Below are positions 18,048 to 27,083 of a stretch of 64,000 nucleotides of DNA, one piece after another. The DNA is from JAZKHT01 sp040385245 (GTDB taxonomy: Bacteria; Pseudomonadota; Alphaproteobacteria; Rhodobacterales; Rhodobacteraceae). The DNA is taken from positions 434,001 to 498,000 of the forward strand of contig JAZKHT010000007.1 of assembly GCA_040385245.1 (NCBI GenBank). The letters run 5' to 3'. A program made the translations under genes and the position numbers. Position 1 is the stretch's first letter, and each line of letters opens with the position of its first letter. Under the pieces are notes generated by a model. It ran no database searches. It saw nothing but the letters and a program-made list of their open reading frames with translations, and was not told where the DNA came from.

Positions 18048-19138
18048 GCCTTGGCCCCCTTTTTCCCCGAACCGATCAAGGCGGGGGCGGTCGCGTCCAG
18101 CGGCCAGCGGGGCCGTGCAAGCAGATCCATCCCGTCGCGCGCGCCATTGCGATAGCGCTCGATCCCCGCCCAGGCGATCATCGCAGCGTTGTCGGTGCAC
18201 AACCGCAAGGGCGGGGCAAGGAAACGCACGCCTGCGGTGTGACAAACAGTCTCTAACACGGCCCGTATCAACGTATTTGCCGCCACGCCCCCCGCCACGG
18301 CCAGGGCAGGTTCGGCAGGTTCGGCGTCCAGATAAACCGCAAGCGCACGGCGGGTCTTTTCCGCCAGCACGTCCGCGACCGCCAGTTGAAACCCGGCACA
18401 CAGGTCGGCGCGATCCTGCTGTGTCAGGCCGCCTGCAGCCGCCATGGCCGCATCGCGCGCGCGCAGCAGCGCGGTTTTCAACCCCGAAAAGGACATGTCG
18501 CACCCGGGCCGATCCAGCAAGGGGCGCGGAAACGCAAAGCGTTTGGGATTTCCAAGGCGCGCCTCAACCTCGACCGCCGGGCCGCCGGGTTGGGGCAGGC
18601 CCAGCAGTTTCGCTGTTTTGTCGAACGCCTCGCCGGGGGCATCGTCGATTGTGCCGCCCAGACGCTCAAAATCATCCACCCCGTGCGCGATCAGAAACTG
18701 GCAATGTCCGCCCGACACCAACAGCATCAGATAGGGAAACGCCAGCCCATCGGTCAGGCGCGGCGTCAGCGCGTGGCCCGCAAGGTGGTTCACGCCCACC
18801 AGTGGCTTGCCGCTGCCGGCAGCCAGACCCTTGGCCAGCATCACCCCCGACAAAACGCCCCCGATCAGCCCCGGCCCGGCCGTGACCGCGATGCCGTCAA
18901 TGTCACGCAAGCCGATCCCCGCCGTAGCAAGCGCCTGTTCCACACAACCGTCCAGCCGTTCGGCATGGGCGCGGGCGGCGATTTCAGGGACAACACCGCC
19001 AAAGGCCGCGTGCAGCGACGTCTGGCCTTCGACGACTGAGGACAGGATTTCCGCCGCCTGCCCCGGCGTATGGCGCACGACGGCAGCGGCGCTGTCATCG
19101 CAACTGCTTTCGATGCCAAGGAAGGTAAGCGTCGTCAT
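18044..19138 (-). CDS. tsaD: TsaD, tRNA N6-threonylcarbamoyladenosine transferase
   Basis: The ASKHA-fold catalytic subunit that transfers threonylcarbamoyl to A37 of ANN-decoding tRNAs. The 364 residues start TFLGIESSCDDSAAAVV. The metal-binding HAHAE-type motif appears as EIAARAHAERLD, followed by LIGGVLSGVMLAKGLA, GVNHLAGHAL and LLVSGGHCQFL. Near the C-terminus is LAVAGGVAANTLIRA. The start is ATG 19138; longer in-frame starts would run through the hemD promoter region. It leads the tsaD-gpsA-yciI-EVE operon. Confidence 0.96.
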   Translation of the reverse strand: MTTLTFLGIESSCDDSAAAVVRHTPGQAAEILSSVVEGQTSLHAAFGGVVPEIAARAHAERLDGCVEQALATAGIGLRDIDGIAVTAGPGLIGGVLSGVMLAKGLAAGSGKPLVGVNHLAGHALTPRLTDGLAFPYLMLLVSGGHCQFLIAHGVDDFERLGGTIDDAPGEAFDKTAKLLGLPQPGGPAVEVEARLGNPKRFAFPRPLLDRPGCDMSFSGLKTALLRARDAAMAAAGGLTQQDRADLCAGFQLAVADVLAEKTRRALAVYLDAEPAEPALAVAGGVAANTLIRAVLETVCHTAGVRFLAPPLRLCTDNAAMIAWAGIERYRNGARDGMDLLARPRWPLDATAPALIGSGKKGAKA

Positions 19139-19184
19139 GGGCCGCCGATGGACAGAAGGGTCACCCGCAGGTAACACCGGAAAC

Positions 19185-19907
19185 ATGGCCAGACAATCCC
19201 GCCCTACGGTTCTGTTGACCCGCCCCTTGGCGCAGGGCGCGCGCTTCGCCGCCGCAGTGGCGCAGCGGTTTCCAGACCTGCCGATCGTGTCTGCGCCCCT
19301 CCTTGCCCCGGTCTTTCTGTCGCCCCCCTTGCCGCCGGTCGAATTTGCCGGGCTTATCCTGACATCCGAGACGGGGACCCAGGGCGCCCGGCGGTTCCTT
19401 GCCGATGGCGTCGCCTTGCCCAAACGGGCGTGGTGCGTGGGCGACCAGACCGCCGCCGCCGCCACTGCCGCCGGATTTGACGCTGAATCCGCAAGGGGCG
19501 ATGCCGCTGCCCTGGTGGCGTTGATCAAGGTGCAAAAGGCCCGCCCGCCCTTGTTGCATCTGCGCGGGCGTGACAGCCGGGGGGATATTGCCGACACTCT
19601 TAATTCTGCTGGAATAGAGACGCATTCGGCCATCGTCTATGCACAGGAACCCTGTGACCTGACCCCGCAGGCGCAGGCAATTCTGGCAGGTGACGCCCCC
19701 GTCATCGTGCCGCTTTTTTCCCCCCGGACCGCTGCGCTTTTTGCCGCAGTGCCGGATCTGAACGCCCCGCTGTGGGTTGTTGCCCTAAGCCCCACCGTGG
19801 CGCAGGCATTGGCAAACCTGCCTGTCGCGCGTCTTGTCACGGCGACGAAACCCGATGCGGCAGCGATGATCACGGCAATGGCCACCTTCTTTCCGACCAA
19901 CGCTTGA
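19185..19907 (+). CDS. hemD: uroporphyrinogen-III synthase
   Basis: A 240-residue HemD-fold protein that cyclises hydroxymethylbilane to uroporphyrinogen III in haem synthesis. It is recognised by TVLLTRPLAQGARFAAAVAQ at the N-terminus, LILTSETGTQGARRF, LLHLRGRDSRGDIADTL and VPLFSPRTAALFAAV. Members of this family are poorly conserved, so context (hemY downstream) supports the call. It is divergent from tsaD, with 46 bases between the starts. Confidence 0.88.
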   Translation: MARQSRPTVLLTRPLAQGARFAAAVAQRFPDLPIVSAPLLAPVFLSPPLPPVEFAGLILTSETGTQGARRFLADGVALPKRAWCVGDQTAAAATAAGFDAESARGDAAALVALIKVQKARPPLLHLRGRDSRGDIADTLNSAGIETHSAIVYAQEPCDLTPQAQAILAGDAPVIVPLFSPRTAALFAAVPDLNAPLWVVALSPTVAQALANLPVARLVTATKPDAAAMITAMATFFPTNA

Positions 19908-19978
19908 ACCGCCCGGGGGCGGGGGATTAGGTTAAACCAAATCCGGGTCTTTTGCCCCGGCAGCAAAGGGACTTTGGG

Positions 19979-21133
19979 ATGGCGGATAACGACACGACAA
20001 CAGCCGACACCAACGCCGATGTCATGGCCGTGGTCGAAGCAACCGATCCCGTCGCCCTGCAAGAGCCGCAGCCTGTGGTTGAACCGGACCCTGTCCCGCC
20101 CATGCCGCCTGCGCCGAAACCGGCAAAGCGGCGTGGTGTCTTTGGTCCCTTGGTGCTGGGCGGTGCGCTGGCGGCTGGCGCAGGATTCGCTGTGGCGCAG
20201 TTCGTGCCGGACGTCTGGCCCGTTGCCGGAACGGCGGCGCTGCAATCGGAACTGGCCGCACAGGCCAACGAAACCGCCGCTCTGCGGGCCGAGGTTGCAC
20301 AGCTGTCTGCAGCGCTTGCCGAAGCAACCGCCCCCGATGCCGCACTGGCCGACCGTGTCGCCGCAGTGGAAGGGACATTGTCCAATCTGCCCGGCACAGG
20401 TGATCTGGATCAACGTCTGGCGGCGGTGGAATCCCGTCTTGCCTCGTTTGCGGAATTGCCCGCCGACGGGGCTGCCTCATCCGTGGCGCTGACCGCAGAA
20501 CTGCAATCCTTGCGGGCAGAGGTTGATGCCCTGAAAGGGTCAGGGGCCACCCTGTCCGCCGACATCAAGGCCGCCGCCGATGCGGCAGAGGCGCGACTGG
20601 CCGAAGCGCAGGCCCAAGCCGAAACCCTGCGCGCCGAGGCCGAAGCATCGACGGCATCCGCCCTGCGCCGCGCTGCCCTTGGCCGCGTTCAGGCCGCGTT
20701 GGAAACGGGCGCACCTTTTGCGGCGGCGCTGGCCGACCTGAATACCGAAATCCCCGCCGTTCTGGCCGAAGGCGCAGAAACTGGCGTTCCCAGCCTGACC
20801 GCTCTGCAAGACAGTTTTCCCGACGCGGCCCGCGCCGCACTGGAGGCGTCTTTGCGCGCCAACATGGGCGAAGGCTGGGCAGACAGGGTGACGGCGTTTC
20901 TGCGCAGCCAGACCGGGGCGCGGTCATTGACGCCGCGCGACGGCACCGACCCGGACGCTGTGCTGTCCCGGGCCGAGGCGGCGCTGCACGACGGACGCCT
21001 GCCCGAGGTGTTGACCGAATTGCAGGCTTTGCCGCCCGAAGGTTTGGCGGCAATGGAAGACTGGATCGCCACCGCCAATCTGCGTGTTACGGCGCTGGAC
21101 GCTGTGAACGCGCTGTCTGCGGCGCTGGAATGA
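19979..21133 (+). CDS. alphaproteobacterial mitofilin (Mic60-like) protein
   Basis: A 384-residue inner-membrane protein: an acidic/proline-rich cytoplasmic N-terminus, one membrane segment (about residues 58-77, LVLGGALAAGAGFAVAQFV), and a long Ala/Glu-rich coiled coil (about residues 85-235). The mitofilin-like C-terminal domain includes ALGRVQAALETGAPFAAALA. The position between hemD and hemY is the known location of alphaproteobacterial mitofilin, the homologue of mitochondrial cristae organiser Mic60. AAAGGG precedes the ATG at 19979. Confidence 0.82.
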   Translation: MADNDTTTADTNADVMAVVEATDPVALQEPQPVVEPDPVPPMPPAPKPAKRRGVFGPLVLGGALAAGAGFAVAQFVPDVWPVAGTAALQSELAAQANETAALRAEVAQLSAALAEATAPDAALADRVAAVEGTLSNLPGTGDLDQRLAAVESRLASFAELPADGAASSVALTAELQSLRAEVDALKGSGATLSADIKAAADAAEARLAEAQAQAETLRAEAEASTASALRRAALGRVQAALETGAPFAAALADLNTEIPAVLAEGAETGVPSLTALQDSFPDAARAALEASLRANMGEGWADRVTAFLRSQTGARSLTPRDGTDPDAVLSRAEAALHDGRLPEVLTELQALPPEGLAAMEDWIATANLRVTALDAVNALSAALE

Positions 21134-21143
21134 GGAACGCGCG

Positions 21144-22592
21144 ATGATCTGGTCCCTGACAAAGGTTCTGCTGTTTGTTGCCGTCATCGCCGCGCTGACC
21201 TTCGGCGCGGGCGTGCTGCTGGATACAGGTGGCGGAATTCGCGTGGCCGTCGCAGGCTATGAATTTACGCTTGGCCCGTTGCAGGCGGTGATCGTCACCT
21301 TGGTCATCCTGTTCGCGCTGTGGCTGTTAATGAAGGTGATCGGCCTGCTGGTCGCCGTCTTTCGCTTTTTGAACGGGGATGAGACGGCTATTTCACGCTA
21401 TTTCGACCGCAATCGCGAACGAAAGGGCTATCAGGCGCTGTCCGAAGGGATTCTGGCCCTTGCTGCTGGTGAAGGGCGCCTTGCCCTGTCGCGTGCGCAA
21501 AAGGCCGAACGATATCTGGACCGGCCCGAAATCACGACGCTGCTGATCGCGCAGGCCGCCGAAACCGTGGGCGATACCCGCCGCGCGACGCTGGCCTACA
21601 AGGAATTGCTGACCGATCAACGCACCCGGTTTGTCGGCATCCGTGGCCTGATGAAGCAAAAGCTGGCCGAAGGGGATACAGAAACCGCGCTGAAGCTGGC
21701 CGAAAAGGCCTTTGCGATGAAGCCGAAACACGCCGATACGCAGGATATCCTGTTGAAATTGCAGTCCGAACACCGAGATTGGCACGGTGCGCGCAACACG
21801 CTGGGGGCCAAGCTGAAGGCCGGTGCCCTGCCGAAAGAGGTGTACCGCCGCCGCGATGCCGTCCTTGCCCTGCAAGAAGCGCGCAGCGTGATGGACGACG
21901 ATGCCAGCATCGAATCCCGCGAAGCCGCGATCGAGGCGAACAAGCTGTCCCCCGACCTGATCCCCGCCGCTGCCATGGCCGCGCGCAGCTATATCGCCAA
22001 GGGCGATCGCAAGAATGCGACGCGAGTCTTGAAAAAGGCGTGGGATGCCAAACCTCACCCCGACCTTGCCGCCGCCTTTGCCGAGATCGAGCCGGACGAA
22101 ACTGCCGCCGCTCGGTTGAAACGGTTCAAGACGCTGACGGCGAACCACCCAGACCATGATGAAACGCGGATGGTGATGGCCGAACTTGCCATGACCGCCG
22201 AAGATTTCCCTGCCGCCCGTCGCGCCTTGGGCGATCTGCCGGAACGCCATCCGACACAGCGGTCCCTGGCGATCATGGCGGCGGTTGAGCGGGGCGAAGG
22301 GGCGGATGAAGACGTCGTGCGCGGCTGGCTGGCCAAGGCGCTGACCGCGCCACGTGGCCCGCAGTGGTGCTGCGACAAATGTCAGGCGATCCACGCCCAC
22401 TGGACGCCAATCTGCGACAACTGCGGCGGATTCGATACGCTGTCCTGGCGAGAGCCTGCCGAAAGCAGCGGCACAAGCACGACCGGGGCAGAACTTCTGC
22501 CGCTTCTGGTGGCCCGACCGGCCCCGGAACCCGCACCCGAACCGGAGCCAGACGTGATCGACGTCGAAGCCATCGTCCGGGGCGCAAATTAG
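21144..22592 (+). CDS. hemY: HemY, TPR membrane protein with C-terminal zinc ribbon
   Basis: A 482-residue protein of the HemY N-terminal family. It has two membrane segments (residues about 5-25 and 43-66), the family motif NRERKGYQALSEGILALAAG, then TPR-like helical repeats. A C-terminal CxxC...CxxC ribbon lies at about residues 408-431 (WCCDKCQAIHAHWTPICDNC). The role in haem synthesis is not biochemically clear; the TPR-plus-ribbon layout recalls LapB. GAGGAA precedes the start, and the gene lies 10 bases after the mitofilin gene. Confidence 0.9.
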   Translation: MIWSLTKVLLFVAVIAALTFGAGVLLDTGGGIRVAVAGYEFTLGPLQAVIVTLVILFALWLLMKVIGLLVAVFRFLNGDETAISRYFDRNRERKGYQALSEGILALAAGEGRLALSRAQKAERYLDRPEITTLLIAQAAETVGDTRRATLAYKELLTDQRTRFVGIRGLMKQKLAEGDTETALKLAEKAFAMKPKHADTQDILLKLQSEHRDWHGARNTLGAKLKAGALPKEVYRRRDAVLALQEARSVMDDDASIESREAAIEANKLSPDLIPAAAMAARSYIAKGDRKNATRVLKKAWDAKPHPDLAAAFAEIEPDETAAARLKRFKTLTANHPDHDETRMVMAELAMTAEDFPAARRALGDLPERHPTQRSLAIMAAVERGEGADEDVVRGWLAKALTAPRGPQWCCDKCQAIHAHWTPICDNCGGFDTLSWREPAESSGTSTTGAELLPLLVARPAPEPAPEPEPDVIDVEAIVRGAN

Positions 22593-22634
22593 GGCTACAC
22601 ACGCGCCGCGCAGGATGCTAAAGCCCCGCGCAAC

Positions 22635-22710
22635 GCCGCACTAGCTCAGTTGGTAGAGCACATCATTCGTAATGATGGGGTCGGGGGTTCGAATCCCTCG
22701 TGCGGCACCA
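22635..22710 (+). tRNA. tRNA-Thr (anticodon CGT)
   Basis: A complete cloverleaf. Acceptor GCCGCAC (22635-22641) pairs with GTGCGGC (22700-22706). The D-arm is AGCTCAGTTGGTAGAGC. The anticodon stem CATCA/TGATG holds the loop TTCGTAA, giving anticodon CGT. The T-loop is TTCGAAT, and CCA is encoded at 22708-22710. Confidence 0.97.
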
Positions 22711-22722
22711 TTTCCTTGATGC

Positions 22723-23505
22723 TTAGTAGCCTTTCACCACCTCGGCGGTGGTCTGGCGAACTGCGGCCACCTGGCCTGCGATGGCGGTTGCGAAGATCCG
22801 GGCATCGGTCAGCAGGGACGCGAAATCATAGCCTTGCGCGAACATGCGGCGGATCATTTCGGGTGATCCGGTGTGCACGCCCGCGATACGGCCCGCGGCC
22901 TTGGCGCGGGCGGCGATGAGGGTGATCGCCTCCAACACTTCGGGCGCGGTGGGGTCGAGTGTGGGTTCATACCCCAGCGACAGGCCCAGATCAGAGGGGC
23001 CGACATAGACCCCGTCAATCCCTTCCACAGCAAGGATACCGTCCAGATTGCCCAACGCCTCGCGCGTTTCGATCATGGCAAGGACCAGAACGGCGGTGTT
23101 GGCGGTTTTCACATATCCCGCCCCGTGCACAAGATTGGCGCGGGTGGGGCCGAAGGACCGCCCCCCCATCGGCGCATAGCGGGCCGACTGCACCAGACGG
23201 CGCGCATCTTCGACGGTGTTGACCATCGGGCAGATCACCCCCGCAAATCCGGCATCGAGACATTTCATCACGATCCCCGGTTCGTTCCACGGCACGCGGA
23301 CCAGAACGGGGGCGGGCAGACCTTGCAGGACTTGCAGCATGGTCAGCGCCATCTGGTAATCCATCAGCCCATGCTGAAGATCGACCGTCATCAGATCAAA
23401 GCCCTGCCTTCCCATGATTTCGGCGGTCACGGGCGACGGCAGCGCGCACCAGCCGTTGACGGATTTCTGTCCTGCGGCAAAACGGGCAAGGATGTCGGGG
23501 GTCAT
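22723..23505 (-). CDS. HpcH/HpaI-family aldolase
   Basis: A 260-residue class II, divalent-metal-dependent aldolase, the family that cleaves 4-hydroxy-2-oxoacids to pyruvate plus an aldehyde. Motifs are FDLMTVDLQHGLMDY (catalytic His), PVLVRVPWNEPG, AGVICPMVNTVEDA, metal-ligand Glu in LAMIETREALGN and Asp in VYVGPSDLGLSLG. It is the last gene of the six-gene operon starting at the HisD-like gene (28390), nine bases after the hydrolase gene. The natural substrate is unknown. Confidence 0.9.
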   Translation of the reverse strand: MTPDILARFAAGQKSVNGWCALPSPVTAEIMGRQGFDLMTVDLQHGLMDYQMALTMLQVLQGLPAPVLVRVPWNEPGIVMKCLDAGFAGVICPMVNTVEDARRLVQSARYAPMGGRSFGPTRANLVHGAGYVKTANTAVLVLAMIETREALGNLDGILAVEGIDGVYVGPSDLGLSLGYEPTLDPTAPEVLEAITLIAARAKAAGRIAGVHTGSPEMIRRMFAQGYDFASLLTDARIFATAIAGQVAAVRQTTAEVVKGY

Positions 23506-23514
23506 GGGTGCGTC

Positions 23515-24207
23515 CTATTCGGGTTGATGCAGCCAGTCTGACAGATGGGTCAGTGTGGCGACAGGGTTTTCCAAGGGTGGCAGGTGGGCCGCATGGGGCA
23601 CAATTGCCAGCCGCGATTGCGGCATAAGGGCGTGCATCTGATCATGCCTGTCGCGCGGACACAGGCGGTCAGACGCGCCCATCAGCACCAGCGCCGGACC
23701 CCTGAACGCGGCCAGCGTGGCACATTGATCGGGGCGGTCCCGCAGCGCACAGGATTGCCGCGCAAAGACGTCCGGGCCGAGGTCAAGCGCCATGTCCATG
23801 CACAGATCAAGGATCGGCTGCTTGTTCGGGCCGGGGGCCAGATAGTTCGGCTTCATCTCGTCCCGCAGCACGGCATCCAGACCACCCGCAAGGGCGCGCG
23901 CAATCTGTGGGGCGCGGCGGGCCTGTGCTTCGGCGGTTTCGGCGCGGGGGTTGGTATCCAGCAGGGCAAGACGCGCCACGCGGTCGGGGGCCTGACGCAG
24001 GATTTCCATCGCGATGATGCCCCCCATCGACAGGCCCGCCAATGCAAAGCGGGTGGGCGCGTCGTGCAGGATTGCGGCGGCCATGTCCTGAACGGTTTCG
24101 CCCGCCACGGGCAGCGCGTGGTGAACATCCGGCGACAGCCGCGCGGGAAGGTCGCCCCACATCCGCGCGTTACACATCATGCCGGGGACCAGCAGCAGCG
24201 GGGTCAT
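23515..24207 (-). CDS. alpha/beta-fold hydrolase
   Basis: A 230-residue single-domain alpha/beta hydrolase. It has an oxyanion-type loop LLLVPGMMCNARMWGDL, nucleophile Ser in FALAGLSMGGIIAMEIL, Asp in LVLMGASDRLCPRDRH and His in IVPHAAHLPPLENP. It would hydrolyse an ester, lactone or C-C bond intermediate of the pathway; which one cannot be told. The start overlaps the stop of the MetE-like gene by four bases. Confidence 0.85.
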   Translation of the reverse strand: MTPLLLVPGMMCNARMWGDLPARLSPDVHHALPVAGETVQDMAAAILHDAPTRFALAGLSMGGIIAMEILRQAPDRVARLALLDTNPRAETAEAQARRAPQIARALAGGLDAVLRDEMKPNYLAPGPNKQPILDLCMDMALDLGPDVFARQSCALRDRPDQCATLAAFRGPALVLMGASDRLCPRDRHDQMHALMPQSRLAIVPHAAHLPPLENPVATLTHLSDWLHQPE

Positions 24208-25325
24208 TTCACCCGCCGCGCGCCTTCTTTCAGCGTGGCAAGCTTGGCCCATGCGATTTCGGGGTCTACCGCACCAAAGCCCGCAAAGGTGCCAAAGCCG
24301 CAATCCGATCCGGCAATCACACGATCCCGCCCCAGAATATTGGTGAACCGTTCCAACCGTTGCGCCACAAGATCGGGATGCTCGACAAAGTTCGTCGTTG
24401 TATCGACTGCGCCGGGGATCAGAACTTTGTCCTGCGGAATCTCGCGCGCGCGGTCGCGGAACACCGTCCATTCATGGCCGTGCCGGGGATTGGCGGTTTC
24501 AAACAGGATATAAGTGGCGGGCACCCGCATCAGCAGCGGAAAGACCTTTGCCATGTCGATGTCACAGACATGCGGCCCTTCGTAATTTCCCCAGCAGATG
24601 TGCAGGCGGATGCGGTCCCTTGGCAGCCCTTCCAGCGCGTGTTCCAACGCCTCGACATGGGTCGCTGCGATCTTCAAGAAGGCGTCGTCGGACAGATCGG
24701 CGAACAGCATGTGTCGTGACAGCGCCAGATCGGGGCAGTCCAGTTGCAGGTCCAGCCCGGCATCAAGGATGGTGCGGTATTCATCGTGCATCGCATTCGC
24801 CAACGCCTCCAGATACGCCTCGCGGGTTGGATAATGCGCGTTTTGCAGGAACAGGGCGATCACCCCCGGCGATGCCGCGTTCATGAAGCCGCGAGAAACG
24901 CCGTGGGTGGCCATCGCCGCCGTCAGATTGGCGATGTCCTTCTGCAACTCTCCCTGCCCTTTGCTGGCAACGGGGCCCACGCACTGCGGGCGCGCATATT
25001 GCGGAGAGCCGCCTTCGCGGGCCAGCCGATCCAGAAAGGACGGAAACAGCTTCAGATCGGCCGGCGCGTTGCGGGGGCTGTCGCCATCAAACCCGGTGTA
25101 GCGGTCTTTGACATAGGTGGCGTAGCTGATCTTTGACGCCTCACCGTCCGAGACGATATCGATTCCCGCCGCCTTTTGGCGACGGACGTTTTCCAACACC
25201 GCCGCTGTCATGCAGGCATCAAAGGAGGCGGGGTCGAAGGGTTGACCCTTTTCGCGGGCAAACAGGAGATCCACCACCTGTTGGGGGCGGGGAAGCGAAC
25301 CGACATGCGTGGCAAGCAGGGTCAT
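24204..25325 (-). CDS. MetE-core / epoxyalkane:CoM transferase-like zinc methyl- or alkyltransferase
   Basis: A 373-residue protein matching only the C-terminal catalytic barrel of cobalamin-independent methionine synthase. The start is THVGSLPRP, followed by IVSDGEASK. Zinc ligands are His242 and Cys244 (LHICWGNYEGPH) and Cys342 (SDCGFGTFAG), with Glu276 in FETANPRHGHE. Proteins of this size activate a thiol for alkyl transfer; they include the epoxyalkane:CoM transferase and various orphan groups. Within a catabolic operon it more likely handles a thiol or methylated intermediate than makes methionine. ATG 25325 has AGGA eight bases upstream. Confidence 0.82.
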   Translation of the reverse strand: MTLLATHVGSLPRPQQVVDLLFAREKGQPFDPASFDACMTAAVLENVRRQKAAGIDIVSDGEASKISYATYVKDRYTGFDGDSPRNAPADLKLFPSFLDRLAREGGSPQYARPQCVGPVASKGQGELQKDIANLTAAMATHGVSRGFMNAASPGVIALFLQNAHYPTREAYLEALANAMHDEYRTILDAGLDLQLDCPDLALSRHMLFADLSDDAFLKIAATHVEALEHALEGLPRDRIRLHICWGNYEGPHVCDIDMAKVFPLLMRVPATYILFETANPRHGHEWTVFRDRAREIPQDKVLIPGAVDTTTNFVEHPDLVAQRLERFTNILGRDRVIAGSDCGFGTFAGFGAVDPEIAWAKLATLKEGARRVK

Positions 25326-25334
25326 ATCCAAATC

Positions 25335-26303
25335 CTACAGCAAGCGGCCAGTGTGCCCGGCAGGATCAGACGTGCTGATGACCCGGTAGAGCGACGATTC
25401 ACCCGTCATCGACGGCGCAAGGCTGTGCGACAGGCCGGGCGGAATCGCGGCGGTATCACCGGGGTTCAGCGTTGTGGTGCCGCCATCCCACGTCAGCCGC
25501 CAATGCCCGCGCATCGGCATAAGAACCTCGTGCCGGTCAAGGGTATAGGGCGTGTCGGCGATCGAGTTGCGCGACAGAAGTTCAACCTCAAAGCCGGGAC
25601 GGTCGCGCAGCTTGCCGTGTTCGCCAATCACCTTGGCGGGCTGGTGATCCGACAGCGCCATCAAATCCCAATAGCGGGCAACGCAATTCGGGATCACCTC
25701 GGCGGTTGTGGGTTCGGGAAAGGCTTTCAGTTCATCGTCCGTAAGCAATGGCATCGGTGTTACGCCTTCGGGCAGGGATTGGCCCTTTTTGGTGTCGTAA
25801 AGCCTGCCGTTCTTGCCCAAGATCAACCCGTAATCCTTGGCATCGGTGATTACCTGCGGCGCCCAGACCACGCCGCCCCCCGCATCGTCGCCCCCCAGAA
25901 TGGCCATGATCATCCCGTAGTCGGTGCCGACATTTTCAAACGCGCGAAAGATGCCGGTAGGGATGTTGAAGATGTCGCCTTCTTCGGCAATGAACTCTCC
26001 CGCGGTGCCCCAGCGGCCCCAGAAAAACCGCCAGCGGCCTTTCAGCACAAAGAACACCTCGGCGGTGCGGTGGGTGTGCAGGCTGTTGCAGCACCCCGGC
26101 GGTTGCCCCGCAGCCCCAATGTTGAATCCGGGCGTATCAACGATATGCACATGCTGATCCGGGCTTTCCGAAACGCCGCCCCCAATGATGGTAAAGTTTT
26201 CCTTGCGGTCGGACCCCGGCGTGTGCGCGTCGATGAAGGCGGTCTTGCAGGGCCGCAGGTCACCGTAACGGACGATGCGGGTTTCCATTTCTTGCGGGGT
26301 CAT
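25335..26303 (-). CDS. bicupin protein, possible dioxygenase or isomerase
   Basis: A 322-residue protein with two cupin domains. The first carries a full metal-binding motif (CCNSLHTHRTAEVFFVLKGRW, then EGDIFNIPTGIFRAFENVG) at about residues 70-125. The second (about 225-300: YTLDRHEVLMPMRGHWRLTW, GDTAAIPPGLSHSL) keeps fewer ligands. This resembles gentisate or hydroxyquinol-type bicupin oxygenases in layout only. It lies 15 bases after the SDR gene and nine before the MetE-like gene. Confidence 0.75.
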   Translation of the reverse strand: MTPQEMETRIVRYGDLRPCKTAFIDAHTPGSDRKENFTIIGGGVSESPDQHVHIVDTPGFNIGAAGQPPGCCNSLHTHRTAEVFFVLKGRWRFFWGRWGTAGEFIAEEGDIFNIPTGIFRAFENVGTDYGMIMAILGGDDAGGGVVWAPQVITDAKDYGLILGKNGRLYDTKKGQSLPEGVTPMPLLTDDELKAFPEPTTAEVIPNCVARYWDLMALSDHQPAKVIGEHGKLRDRPGFEVELLSRNSIADTPYTLDRHEVLMPMRGHWRLTWDGGTTTLNPGDTAAIPPGLSHSLAPSMTGESSLYRVISTSDPAGHTGRLL

Positions 26304-26318
26304 ATGGCACCTTTTGGG

Positions 26319-27083
26319 TTAGTCGGCGGTCCAGCCGCCATCGACGAGAAGGGATGTTCCGGTGATCAGGCTGCCTGCGTCGGACGCCAGCAACGCGACC
26401 GCGCCCATGACGTCGGTCACTTCGCCCACCCGGCCAAGCTTGATCTTTGAAGCGATCCACGCGGCGCGTTCAGGGTTGGCAAAGGTTGCAGCGGTCAGCG
26501 GGGTGCGAATGAACGTGGGGGCGATGGTGTTCACCCGGATGCCATGTGGCCCCCATTCAATCGCCATGGATTTGGTCATGCCTTCGACCGCGTGTTTTGT
26601 CGCCGCATAGACCGCGCGATCGATGCCGCCGACATGCGCCATCTGGCTGGTGATGTTGATCAGGCTGCCGGGCCTGCCCTCGGCCATCAGGCGGGCGGCG
26701 ACGGCGCGGGTCAGAAAATAGGCGGCGCGAAAGTTAAGCCCGCTGGCAGCATCAAAATCGGCGGGGGTGGTGTCGGTGGCCGGGCTGTGCCGGGCAAGTC
26801 CGGCAGAATTCACCAGCACGTCAAAGACCGGAAGGGCATTCAGCACACCCTCGGTCGCCGTGACATCGGTGATGTCCAGCGGCAAGGCGTGGGCGGCAAA
26901 CCCTTCGGCCCGCATCTCGGCCACCAGTGCGTTCAGTTCGGCGGCGCGACGTGCGCCAAGCCACACTTCGGCCCCCTGTTCGGCCAGGGCCACGGCGCAG
27001 GCCATCCCGATGCCGGACGAGGCCCCGACCACCAGCGCGCGGCGGCCATCCAGCCGGAACGACGGGGTGCGCGGCAGGGTCAT
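26319..27083 (-). CDS. short-chain dehydrogenase/reductase (SDR)
   Basis: A 254-residue classical SDR. It has cofactor loop ALVVGASSGIGMACAVAL, LVNSAGLARHSPA (NAG-type motif), catalytic Tyr and Lys in VYAATKHAVEGMTKSMAIEW, and C-terminal GTSLLVDGGW. It would oxidise or reduce a secondary alcohol/ketone in the pathway. It overlaps the upstream HisD-like gene by four bases; the start was placed at 27083 for that reason, dropping a long GC-rich N-terminal extension. Confidence 0.9.
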   Translation of the reverse strand: MTLPRTPSFRLDGRRALVVGASSGIGMACAVALAEQGAEVWLGARRAAELNALVAEMRAEGFAAHALPLDITDVTATEGVLNALPVFDVLVNSAGLARHSPATDTTPADFDAASGLNFRAAYFLTRAVAARLMAEGRPGSLINITSQMAHVGGIDRAVYAATKHAVEGMTKSMAIEWGPHGIRVNTIAPTFIRTPLTAATFANPERAAWIASKIKLGRVGEVTDVMGAVALLASDAGSLITGTSLLVDGGWTAD

